From: Peronospora farinosa
Taxonomy: Eukaryota; Oomycota; Peronosporomycetes; Peronosporales; Peronosporaceae
NCBI GenBank assembly: GCA_947646735.1
Contig: CANTFK010000633.1
Location: 434,001 to 498,000, forward strand
Length of the DNA: 64,000 nt
Reading direction: 5' to 3'
Under the pieces are notes generated by a model, which was not told the origin of the DNA, did no database searches, and saw only the letters and a program-made list of their open reading frames with translations. Below are positions 20,048 through 30,571 of this stretch, piece by piece. The first letter of the stretch is position 1. Every line of letters starts with the position of its first letter. The position numbers and the translations under genes are program-made.

Positions 20048-22452
20048 TTAGCTAAGCTGGATAGCCTGCTGCATCGACTGCGTAAGCGTCTCACTACTAA
20101 AGCTTTCCAGTTCTTTTCTTGTCCACAGTGCACCAACATGCCCGTCTGGACGCACGAGAGCAGCAGCTTTCGTATCCATAAATTTCGCCCATGCCTGGTT
20201 GCTTTCGTCTCCGACGACTTGCCACGAGAATACTGAGCCAAACGCCGAGGATTTCTGAGCTTCCACGACCTCAGCACTGGAACGCAGTACGACGAGAGAG
20301 ACGTGCCTCGCCATTATTTGTGAAAAAGACGATGAGCAAGAATCAATCACTCGTGCAGCATCACGCTCATCAACGACCAAAACAAACTGCACATTGCACT
20401 TATCTTCAGCAATCTTCCCGTTCTGAAGAGTAACAAGTCGCACCATGTCATGCGTGGACACCCTCGCATCGTCGCAAGTACACCAAAAGTGAGGGAACCT
20501 CTCACCAACGCGGAAAGCTGGAGAATAAATGATGTCATTGCCATCGCTGATTTCAGTACGAAATTCTGCAGACCGGTCCAGTGCTGGGTCTTCCATGAGC
20601 TGCTTGGCACGAGAAGCCCAGCAAGGCGCGTCATAGGAAAACCCAATATCAAAGTGGTAAAACATCATGCCAATCGTTTTACGGCGCGCCACGATATCCT
20701 CTACACTGGCACGCATGCGGCTAGCCAAGGCACTTCCTGGTCCACCTGTATCCTTCGCTTCATCCAAAAATCCCAAAGGCATTTTACCTACACTCATAAT
20801 CCCCTGCGCTATTTTACGCTGAGCGCGCAACGGAAGAAATTGCATTGGCTCTGAGTTGATGACCTTCGCTAGCGTCTGGGCGTTGTCATACGATATGTTT
20901 AGTGCATTTGGAACCTTCATGGTTCGAACCACGTTCCTCAGACTGAACTGCGTATTTATTTTCGCAACAGGCTGGCGCTCGCGCCCATAAGACCTCAGTA
21001 TCGCTTGAGTGTCAACGCCATTAGCAGGATCATTCTTCATCTGAATCGCAAGCGCCAGCTTCCAAGCTAGATTGTGCGCGTCCTGCAGTCCTGTGTTCAT
21101 ACCGAATCCACCTGCCGGTGGAAATTGGTGCGCCGCATCACCGACGAGGAAGACACGCTGCTTGCCGGCATCGTACTGTTCTGCTACACGAGCTCCCATT
21201 CGCCACTGTCCAGTCGATAGAATATCGATGTCTTCGTCGCCAACCTCGACGTTTCTAGGTAGGATATGACGGATAATTTCCTTGCATTGTGCAATCGAGA
21301 AGTCCCAGGCAATTGACTCCTGCGGCGGAAAGAACGGAATCTGAAAAACCCACTCACCTTGGTTGAGGTCATGGGCAATCAAGACACCGACGACATTTTT
21401 ATTAAACTATCAAACACATTGGAATCAAGTACCGGTTAGCTACGCGAAGTCTCGACAAGTACAAAGTTTCTTACCACAAAGTACAGCATAGCCGGATTCT
21501 CGCTCGCAGCATCCGACAGCGCCTTGCTTGTAAAGTGCACGTTTGCAATACTTTGCATATTGCTTGTTCCAGCCATGTTAATGCCACAAAAGTGGCGCAC
21601 AAGGCTGTGTGCACCATCCGCTCCCACAACAAAGTCGTAAGACGCTTGCTCGACCGTGTCAGTATCCCTGTAAAGCCGAACACGAAACACGCATTCTATA
21701 ATCAGCCTTTGTACCACGTAGAAAGTATACTTATGCGTGAAATTACAAGTGGCGCAGCGTAACTTGTGATTGCTGCGTAACGGAATTGTCCGCTGGCAAT
21801 GTAAGTCTCTCAAGCTCAACTCCACGCTCAATCTGCACATCGTTTTCCGCCAAAAACGTATCTAACAGCGTCTCAAAGCGATTCTGAGGGAAGTGAAGGA
21901 ACTGCGTCGGTGACAATGCCGCCAGTGACTTGCGTAGACTATCACCATGTGCCGTTGCCTGCTCAATATTATCGCGTGGAATGGCTGTGTAGCAATAAAA
22001 ATCACTCAGTATGCGCTAGTAGCCAGTATTCAATCTCTCAATCCTTTCTTACAAGGGCCCAACTGGTCAATACGTGCAATTTCTCGAGCTTTGCCTACTC
22101 CAGTGCAATAAACGTAATCACGCCACTGTGCATTCATTGCATTCAAAGCTCAGTAAACAGACATGTAAACCCTCTTCAATCACTTAAGACTTACTAAGAT
22201 ACTTGGTTCTGCTAATGCCAACAAACGATCGTGAAATTCTGGCATTATAGCGTTAAGAATTTCCATTGTGCGTAGGTTAATAAAATGTGCCTGTGGGTGA
22301 GACGTGGGGATGCGTTGACGTTCCACTAAACGCGTGGGAACTTTGTAGAGTTTCTCAAGCATAAAGGCAGTTGCTAACCCCACAGGTCCAGCACCCACCA
22401 CCAACACACGAGGCTTCTTTAATAACGACATTTGTGACCTCAACGGCATCAT
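20048..22452 (-). CDS. FAD-dependent aromatic monooxygenase (phenol hydroxylase-like)
   Basis: Four exons fit: 22452-22195, 22015-21747, 21706-21475, 21406-20048; about 705 residues. The join over 21746-21707 needs a 40-bp intron (GTAATT ... ACAAAG), so that segment is the least certain. The N-terminus carries the Rossmann motif VLVVGAGPVGLATAFML; the middle has YDFVVGADGAHSLVR (DG motif) and VFLVGDAAHQFPPAGGFGMN (GD motif). The C-terminal part (AALVRPDGHVGALWT) is the thioredoxin-like domain of the PheA/TfdB/MhpA class. These flavoproteins hydroxylate phenolic rings using NAD(P)H and oxygen. Substrate unknown. The gene is divergent from the galactokinase-like pseudogene. Confidence 0.82.
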
Positions 22453-22557
22453 GTACGTACGCTACGTACAAAATAGACAAGTAGATGAATATGATGTGGT
22501 GTACATTAATCTGCAGGATAAAAGATTCATTTTTGCAGAGTGATTGTCACTTCAACA

Positions 22558-24129
22558 ATGACGCTGTTCCGCGCATTGCCGCTATCTAATGATGAGGGAT
22601 TTACAGCATCATTTGCTACAAATGGCGAGAGAATTCTCATTGGAGAGCACGTGGATTACGAACGGTACGCGGTGCTGCCCATGGCCATGATCAGAGTATC
22701 TACGTGGCGTTTAACATAGCAAATGTAATACAAAAGTAAAGATAATAAGTCTGGCAAGCGCTAAGCCACAGTACAATGCTGTTTCATTGTGTATGGACGG
22801 GTTAAAATGCAGCAAAATATGAAAAAACTCGACCAGGAAGAAGCTGGATGGGTTCTGTGGGGTGTTATGGGTTCAAAAAGGTCGTCCGGAGCTGTTTCTT
22901 GGTGACGAGACTGAGCTGCAGATGTTTGTGGATGAAAGACATGCCGGATGGGTGCGACCTGTTCAGTTCCAGTGCGTTGGTTGTAACGGTTGCTTTATCC
23001 ACATTCAGAGCACACAAACAGTCAGAACAGAAGCTACTGAGTCGAATGGAGCTAGCGGAATTGTGTCGACGGGCAGAACATTATGTGGTTACTATGGGAG
23101 GTGGAAGGGATCAGGCAGTGGTATGTTTGGCACATCGTGGTGTTACTCTGCATCTTGATTTCTCAAGCGTCTCGGTAAAAAGTTACCCAGTCAACGTACT
23201 TGGTGCTTCTGCTGCTGGACTTACATTCGTTGTAGCAAATAGCTTGGTAGTGGCCGAGAAGCAGTTAACAACAAACGTGTTGTTAATGTGCCTTTGCTGT
23301 AAATTGATTGCAAAAGAAGCAGGCATTGAGGACGACGACTGGAGAAATGTACGACTCCATTGGATGTATGATGCTACTATGTGTTCATATTGATAATGCA
23401 AAGTGAAAACAGATAATGCGTCTGGTGGACGTTCACATGACATGGGACAGGAGAGCGTGCGCACTTTTGACACATTACAGAAAATTGCATTAGCTTCCTG
23501 TTCTTGGCAAGAATACTTATTTGTCAAGCTGGAAGCTGAGTTCGGTGAGCCGATTGCGGGATTACATATCGGTTCTTCACTGAAACCGGCCATGAAGGTT
23601 TGAATGTGCTGTCAATCATGTGTAAAGTATTCTCGACGACTTTGCTGACATGCCTTACACGCAGGAAGTAATAGCTTCCGCCTCATCATTCAAGCTGCAG
23701 CAGAGAGCTATGCACATGTGGGGTGAGGTCGAACGTGTTAAGCAGTTTCAAACAATATGCGCTTCACTGACAAGAGAAGTTCAATCACTGTCTGACCAAA
23801 AGATCGGGCAGTCATCATCCATACGCACACAATTGAAATGTCTTGGAAAGTCATGATGTTAAGTCATTTATGCTACCAGACTTGGTACGAGTGTAGTTGC
23901 TCGGAACTCGATGCGTACGCTGGTGCTTTGGGAGCACACCTTACTGGTGCTGGAAGGGGAGGTTGTATCGTAGCACTTGTCCAGCGTACTGAGGTGTCCA
24001 GTTTTATAAGAAAATGTACAGTCCAACTACTACATCAAGCATGGTATCACGTCAGCTGAAGCATCTGATGCCATGTTTAAGTCAACTCCAGTACCTGATG
24101 CAGACATTTTCACACTTGGGTTTATGTAA
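22558..24129 (+). pseudogene. Galactokinase-like GHMP kinase pseudogene
   Basis: Pieces of a galactokinase/GALK2-type protein appear in correct order but in different frames. They are RILIGEHVDYERYAVLPMA near 22620 (a divergent form of the N-terminal galactokinase signature); the degraded ATP-binding GHMP motif SSSALVVTVALS near 22960; RRAEHYVVTMGGGRDQAVVC near 23080; FVVANSLVV near 23230; SSFKLQQRAMHMWGEVERVK near 23690; HLTGAGRGGCIVALV near 23950; and a C-terminus ending DADIFTLGFM then stop at 24129. Several frameshifts and stops lie between, and the glycine of the GLSSS loop is replaced. Family enzymes phosphorylate galactose or GalNAc at C1. Some gaps might be introns, but the frame changes inside conserved blocks argue for decay. 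Confidence 0.78.
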
Positions 24130-24146
24130 ATAGGCTTTTGTAAATT

Positions 24147-26476
24147 TCACCAAGGCTGTAATGAACGAAGTTTTTCCAGATATACATCTTTGGCCTGAAG
24201 CTCCACGTCAATAAGCGCAAGCTGTGAGGACCAGAAACTTCATGTTAGCTTGACGTAGGTTGTGGCAAACCATGCGAAATTTCTGCATATAAACATACCT
24301 CGGCCTTTCGATTTGCCTTCTCCGCAAGAGTCATCGAAAACTGCAGTATTGTAAAGTCGCGCTTCATACCGAATAAGGCCTCTCGCCGCTCAGCAATCTC
24401 TTGCTCGTACTGTTCGATCTCTTTTTGCATCTACAACATTATTAAATTGTCATCACAACAGACAAAACGCTCTCGATAAGTCCGTTCGTACCTCGATATT
24501 GGCAGCAAAGCGATCGATATCTAACATGGCTCTAAAGTACGTATCGCTTTTCTGCAAAAGCGCAGCAACAAGCAGGATTAGTTTCGAGAAAGCAAATGAT
24601 TCACAGCGAAATGACAAGACTGACGTGTATCTTTTCAAAAGCCTTCTTGACGACAGGACGAATCTGAACCCAGCATGTGGAGACTAATGCAGCTGTCTTG
24701 CATGGAATCACTCCGATCTCGACAACATCCTGCAGTTCATTACAGTACACATGTTACAGGTGTAAATATAAGCGACTTGAATACATCCCCTCTGACATAC
24801 CTTTGGTCGCAAAAATAACAGTTGTTGATCTATCAAATCCAGAAACTTTTGTTCACCATCCTTGCGGTAGTGAAATGGCAGAAGTGCATTCACCGGGCTC
24901 ACACAGTCGCGGGGCGCCTTGTCTTTCGGGCCAAGAAGTTGTTGTGGGAGAGCTTCCACCACATATTGGCACCACATCTCCCAGTGTTTCTAAGCACTTC
25001 CAGGCCTCCAGCGTGGTCAAAACTTTTGACGTGTCACATAAGTTGTTCATACCCTCTGAATCTTTTGAGCCCGATGCTTTGAATGTATCGCTTGTGGCGA
25101 TTTTATAAGGGAGCTGAAGGCTTCCATCCAAGTGCAATGATGCCAGCAGCACAACTTCTATGTCTTGTACAAAGTCGTTGCACACCTTGTGAATCATCGC
25201 TAGCCGCTCTTCAGGGAGCGTCACGGCATTTGCGTTGTTTTCCTTTAGACGCCGACAAATCATGTCAATATCGCTCCACCAATTCCCAGTTGTCTTCACA
25301 ATAGCCTCAATCTCTGCATCATGTTTACTGTCTGTCGTATTTATATCACCTTGGCTATCGACACTTGCTGTCAAGGCAGGATGCAAATCCAAACGTAAGT
25401 TGTACGATTTCTGAAACAAACACATCACAATATTTGTTAATGTCTGCTTTGCACGAAAAACAAAGTTCAATCTTGTGTACCGCTATCTCGCGTAGCTTTT
25501 CCTCTGCGGATGTATCATCCACTAGACCATTAGCGGGACGCAGCAATATACCAACAAAATTCTGGGTGTCGTCCAAAGCAGCAGTGCTCAGCCCAATCTG
25601 ATGCCGTGTCCGTAGCCACTGTGCCTTGGAAGGTGTTACTGTTGCGGTTGTTGAAAGTACCACGTGAGCTAAGCCTTCGCTCGAGACTTGATGTGTCCAG
25701 CAAAGCCACCTTTCAGCGTCCCGGTCATTAAGCAGATTAAAGTCCCGCAAAAAAAACACCAGATGGACAGTTGCTTGACTGGTTTGGGGATTCGCCGACG
25801 CGTTTACGTCGTTTTCGTCATTATAATCCTTACTCTGCTGGTCACAGTGTTGCAAGTCTCGTAGCGCAACTAGTAGCGCATCCATCATGACACCTTCTGC
25901 TTCAGCTTTCACCCCACCACGAGGATGAAAATCCACTGGAAGATTTCCACGAAAATAACTTTTTAACGCCGCGTATCGAATTGCAATTCTGTGAGCTGCA
26001 CGTCCCAGTGCTGAAGTTGGTGCAGTGAGTCTCTTGAGAGTATCACAAGTTCGTTCTTCGTAAGACCCCAGCACCTTTGCACCTCCTAAAAGTCTGTTTC
26101 AAACACCGGAATTTAATCATTCGTTAGTAGCTCAATCCATCAGATTGTTACAAACACTCAAACCACGTACTTGTTTGTAACAATTACAGGATCATCACCA
26201 GCTGAGATTGATAGCAAATATGGGAACTTTGGTGGTGCATTACCCAGCCAAGCAGACGCTCCCGTTGGTTTTGAATCTGATTCGTCACTTGTTTTCTCAC
26301 TTTCGAAGGTGTCGCGCCATTGCTGAAGCCGCTGCTTTGCATAAAAACCTGTATTCCTGTCATGATATTGCTGAGCTACTTCTCCGACTGCTAAACCTGT
26401 TAAAGACGTTAGCGCCGCCACATTCACACCGAGAGATCGAGCATTGCGCAGCATTTCACGACTTTCATCGAGTATT
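24147..26476 (-). CDS. RNA12/YME2-like mitochondrial protein, 5' part missing
   Basis: Eight exons fit in frame: 26476-26171, 26093-25481, 25410-25024, 24989-24801, 24729-24625, 24551-24492, 24430-24299, 24221-24147. About 614 residues from the first ATG (26454), but exon 1 begins with a splice acceptor (ATTAG) in phase 2, so upstream exons are expected. The central part (VHLVFFLRDFNLLNDRDAER, GLAHVVLSTTATVTP, DDTQNFVGILL, then GNWWSDIDMICRRLKENNA) resembles the ATPase region of RNA12/YME2 (mitochondrial escape protein 2), an inner-membrane protein affecting mtDNA nucleoids. The C-terminus is coiled coil. The expected P-loop is not found up to 27026. The 25023-24990 'intron' is only 34 bp and may really be a frameshift. 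Confidence 0.5.
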
Positions 26477-27026
26477 CTAATGGAAGAGGTTTTACAGTAT
26501 GCGATTAAAGAATATATTAAATATAAAAGGTTCTATGATGAATGGTGTCAGTGTGTTTGATCTTACTCATTACTGATTCAGTTTTGAATTAGATATGTAT
26601 TAGATACAGTGTCTGTATCAGACTTGATAGATAGAAGCACGTTTGGAGTGGCGTGTGATGTTTTTCATACTGGGTGGACTTTGGTCTACTTAGAGTGAAT
26701 TCCTCGTTTCTGATGAATCCGCTGAATAAGCGGCCTCAATGAGACCAACCTAAGACTAAAACGACTGATGCTCTCCATTATTATCAAACACATTGACAAA
26801 GCAGTTACCATTTAGCTGTTGCGTTTTCCAATGTACACTATTGATTTAGTAATAGTAATGCGCTATAAGAAAGGATACCAACGTGTAGTACTCAGACGAC
26901 ATTGTATCTATGTACGAGGTTTTCAACACCATCGTAGTGTGAGTTGTCGCTACCACCTCCTGCGTGGCTGATAAATATCATCGAATTTCAACATGAGATC
27001 AGCTCTAAGTTCAGATATTCCGCTCT
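26477..27026. other. AT-rich intergenic region
   Basis: Between the kinase stop and the first recognisable exon of the YME2-like gene. I searched both strands for the missing 5' exon (a P-loop, or an ATG followed by a matching donor) and found none. No repeat or RNA gene is seen. Confidence 0.5.
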
Positions 27027-29780
27027 CTAGTACTGGAGGTGGCGTATCCGACCGTTAGCACCGAGCACAAACTCAGCTTCATCTTCACTTGGTCGGGGAT
27101 CTTCACTCGGTCTGACCTCTCCACGTCTACCATTGACATGCTTGACCTCGCGAAAGGGCGGTAGCATTGAGGCTCCTTCAACGGACGAAGGTCTGCTGTA
27201 GGTCGTAGACACATCAGATGAGACGCCCTCCATCTCGAAATCGTACTCGTCCAACGATGAAAGACGACGTCCGACTAGACCATCACCGTGTCGGTTTTCA
27301 TTCGGAAGCCCAACGATAGGGAGACCCGATGACTCGTGGTTTGTTGGACTCAATTCCGCTGCAGTATTGCCTCGAGCGCTCAGCATACTAATGTTCTCTG
27401 GCCCAGCATATGGAGACGTGAACTTGTAAAACTGCTCGTTGTCTAGATGGTCATGGTACTCTTCGCTCATCCCGCTGCTGCTGCTACTGCGGGTGGAGAA
27501 CCGGCCGCGGAAAAAGCTAGTAATGCGCTGGCCCAGGATAGAGCTGGGTCGGCGATCCAGATCCGATGTACCGTCACCATTTCGTACGGACGAAAAGATG
27601 CTGTTCGTGTACTCGGAACCCGATACCGACGCCATTGTGGCAAAATCATCCGAGTCCTTCGACATGTTGTCCATAATCGTGTTCAGAATCTCGGCAGCTT
27701 GTGGTGCTGAAGGACGATGAGCTGGGTCGTGTGCCCAACATTCCTCTATAAGCTGAGCAAAGCGCTGTGGGCAACATTGTCCAGGATTAATCGGCGGTCG
27801 CTGCTCCACAAGCACTTTCTTGCGGACCTCGAAATCAAACTTGGTGTCGCTGAAGGGAACAGCACCATCGGAGGCAATTTCCCACAACACCATACCGAAC
27901 GAGTACATATCCGTTGCACGACTATACCTACAGTTGTGCGGGTCCTGCAAAATCTCTGGGGCATTCCAGCGCCATGTGCCGGCAAACGACGTAAGTTCAC
28001 CTGACATACTGGGATTCTGCTCTGGAAAGCTCACAGTACGCTCGCTATACCGCACGCGGTTGACGAAATTGGACACCTTGGAAATCCCAAAATCTGCCAG
28101 CTTAGCTTGCCACGTCTCGGTGACCAGAATGTTTGATGCCTTGAGATCACGGTGGATGTACGTCGGGTTGCGCGCGTGCAAGTAGGTGAGACCCTTCGAG
28201 ACATGAAGGGCCAGCGCCACCTTGCGCCGCCAACCAAGTGGGAAGTGACGTTTAAGTACGTCTTTAAGACTACCCCGTGAGCAATACTCCGTCAGAATTC
28301 CCAATTTGCCTTCGAAATACCCGGCGCGCATGAACAACGTGATGTTTGGATGGCGCAGCCGAGAGCATAGCTTTGCCTCTTCGATAAACGCGTCCTCCGA
28401 GTTCTGAATAATCGTGCGATAAAGCTCCGCATCCGCCACATTTATCGTACCGCCATTGGGAAGCTTAATGACTTTCATAGCCACCTCAATGCCCAGCCAA
28501 TGTGCCTTATACACGCTGCCAGCTGCTCCTTCAGCAATGAACGACACGTTCGATAACCCATTCAGCTCCTCTAGAGCTACTACCTCATTGCCCACGTACG
28601 TACTTTTCCTCGATTCCTTCACAGTATTGCTACTCGCAGCACTGCTTCCAAACACGCTCCGGTATGATGAAGCTAATACATTAGCAACACCATTGTTGCC
28701 GCTACCAGTCAATGGTCGTGTCCCCATGCGATCTCGCTGTCTGTCTCCGTATCGTGAGCTGTTGCTGCTAGACTGCAGCATCGTCTGGTTGTCACGTAGA
28801 TCGCCTTCATCTCGAGGGAATCTAGCTTCTCCCACATGCCTCACGCCAAAGACGATAGCGTTGAACAATGGTACACTGCATAAACAGCAGCTCGCCACCT
28901 CATACGCGATATAACTGACTATGTCCTTGCCAAGAATATAGCATAGTATCATGGGAAGCTGCAGCACTTGTACCACTAAAAAGTAGTGCATAAGCTTCTC
29001 GTGCGCTACCCGTAGCGCCTGTTGCGCTTTCAGCTCCCATGTCTTCGTCGACGCCAAAGCAATAGGATGTAAGCTGTTTCCAAGTGACTCTTCCGTCGTC
29101 GCAGTGGCCAAGTTGTGAGCCACTTCCTCCCCCGTGTGTAGTTTTCTCCTCTGTAAAAACAATATAACGTTGGCTGTAATGATGCAGCCTACTGATAAGG
29201 TGTACACCGAGACGAACAAGTAGCGCAGACACTTGGCCAAAACGTCTGTAACATCGCTGCCCGTGACGCGTGCTTGGAGTCGCGCTGTGGACAGCAGGCC
29301 GCAGCCAAGTCCGATAGTCCAAATTATGAGCCAGCTTGTCCGGACGGGGAACTTCTTCATAGGCGGACTCGTGGTTTGGTAGTCATGCGTCCATTGATGC
29401 GTCCGTAGAACAAAGATCGCCAGCACGACGCCCCAGAGAAGTGATACCAGGAAACTTACGTGGTAGAGTGAGACGACACTGGCTCCAACAACTGTCCGCG
29501 CCTTGACTTTCGTGCCCATGACCATGTCCATGGATTGACTCACTGCCCCTGTTACAGAGAACAACCAGTCCGTCATAATGATCGCGTAGTAAAGCGCAAG
29601 GCCTGTCGCATGCGGCGTCGGTAGCGGTGGCTTCCTGCTACAACTGCACCCTCTGTCCCTTCTCCTACCTGGCTCCGGTATCCTCCTGAAGAGCACCACC
29701 GCCACTACAGACGAGATGACGGCTGCCATGGAGATCGTGACGAGACGCGCTATCCTTAACGCGTCCTCCATCGATGTCAT
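27027..29780 (-). CDS. Seven-transmembrane receptor-like / TKL protein kinase fusion
   Basis: Intronless, 917 residues, ATG at 29780. Residues about 10-300 contain around seven hydrophobic helices (e.g. LVTISMAAVISSVVAVVLF, VSFLVSLLWGVVLAIFVL, WLIIWTIGLGCGLLS, LVVQVLQLPMILCYIL), a GPCR-like layout. A Ser/Asn-rich linker leads to a kinase domain at about 405-690: glycine loop EGAAGSVYKA, VAMKVIK lysine (about 433), HRDLKASN catalytic loop (about 541), DFG (about 561), GTWRWNAPEIL and DMYSFGMVLWEI. HRDLKASN and the APE context mark the tyrosine-kinase-like (TKL) group. All catalytic residues are present, so it is likely active. The tail is Ser-rich. GPCR-type modules fused to intracellular effectors are known in oomycetes; ligand unknown. 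Confidence 0.85.
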   Translation of the reverse strand: MTSMEDALRIARLVTISMAAVISSVVAVVLFRRIPEPGRRRDRGCSCSRKPPLPTPHATGLALYYAIIMTDWLFSVTGAVSQSMDMVMGTKVKARTVVGASVVSLYHVSFLVSLLWGVVLAIFVLRTHQWTHDYQTTSPPMKKFPVRTSWLIIWTIGLGCGLLSTARLQARVTGSDVTDVLAKCLRYLFVSVYTLSVGCIITANVILFLQRRKLHTGEEVAHNLATATTEESLGNSLHPIALASTKTWELKAQQALRVAHEKLMHYFLVVQVLQLPMILCYILGKDIVSYIAYEVASCCLCSVPLFNAIVFGVRHVGEARFPRDEGDLRDNQTMLQSSSNSSRYGDRQRDRMGTRPLTGSGNNGVANVLASSYRSVFGSSAASSNTVKESRKSTYVGNEVVALEELNGLSNVSFIAEGAAGSVYKAHWLGIEVAMKVIKLPNGGTINVADAELYRTIIQNSEDAFIEEAKLCSRLRHPNITLFMRAGYFEGKLGILTEYCSRGSLKDVLKRHFPLGWRRKVALALHVSKGLTYLHARNPTYIHRDLKASNILVTETWQAKLADFGISKVSNFVNRVRYSERTVSFPEQNPSMSGELTSFAGTWRWNAPEILQDPHNCRYSRATDMYSFGMVLWEIASDGAVPFSDTKFDFEVRKKVLVEQRPPINPGQCCPQRFAQLIEECWAHDPAHRPSAPQAAEILNTIMDNMSKDSDDFATMASVSGSEYTNSIFSSVRNGDGTSDLDRRPSSILGQRITSFFRGRFSTRSSSSSGMSEEYHDHLDNEQFYKFTSPYAGPENISMLSARGNTAAELSPTNHESSGLPIVGLPNENRHGDGLVGRRLSSLDEYDFEMEGVSSDVSTTYSRPSSVEGASMLPPFREVKHVNGRRGEVRPSEDPRPSEDEAEFVLGANGRIRHLQY

Positions 29781-30571
29781 TCTTATGAGTTTTGTTTACT
29801 TTAGTCTCAAGACTCACCGTTGTCGATCCGTGATGAATGAGCCCAAACAAGTTCCAGCTGGTTCTCATGTTCTGCCTTTACTCACGGGTACAGACGGTCT
29901 CTCTGACTCTTCTTATCTTGTACTACCTCATCCTTCTACCAATAGCTACATGTAAAGAAAAAACGTTACGACAAATGGAAAGTGCACATCAGAACAATGG
30001 CCTTGTATATGCCTAAATTTACACTAGAAATGGTCACGTGTTTGCATGCCTTGAGGCAATTGACACGTCTTGAAAGCAATCCCTAGTACGCATTCAGCCT
30101 GTCTCATGAACGAACTCGCAAAGTACCTTGGGTAGCCAAACAAACTCAATCCTACGGTCAATAGGCTGCTGTTCCACGAGGCTTTGACGGGAAATGTAGT
30201 ACCCAAGAGCTGAGGAAACAGTTCTAGCTAGATTTCAACACTCGTCGAGTTCAGAGATACCCTGAAATTCAAGTACGAGAAGCGGAAGGTATCTCTTTCT
30301 AGCATTATAAGGATCCTCGCTTCAAGGAGGTTCAGGAGAAGGTGACATGGGATGCTATAAAGTGGTCATCGAAGATGGTCTACAAGTTTTTCTGACATGA
30401 TTTGAGGCTCTTACGTGCTTTTTTTGAGTGTCCCCTGTCAAGCCCGTCGGGTTGAATTAGCAGAATGAGCTACATGGTATAGTTGACAAATGATTTGACA
30501 GCATCATTCCATGCTTTTTCCATCATAACTATCAAGTTGATGGATCGAATTCATTCCACAATCCGAGCCAA
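29781..30571. other. Divergent intergenic region
   Basis: The 791 bp between the divergent kinase and decarboxylase genes hold no supported ORF. A CATCATTCCATGCTTTTT run near 30500 weakly resembles the oomycete initiator-type core promoter and lies about 70 bp before the decarboxylase ATG. Confidence 0.4.
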
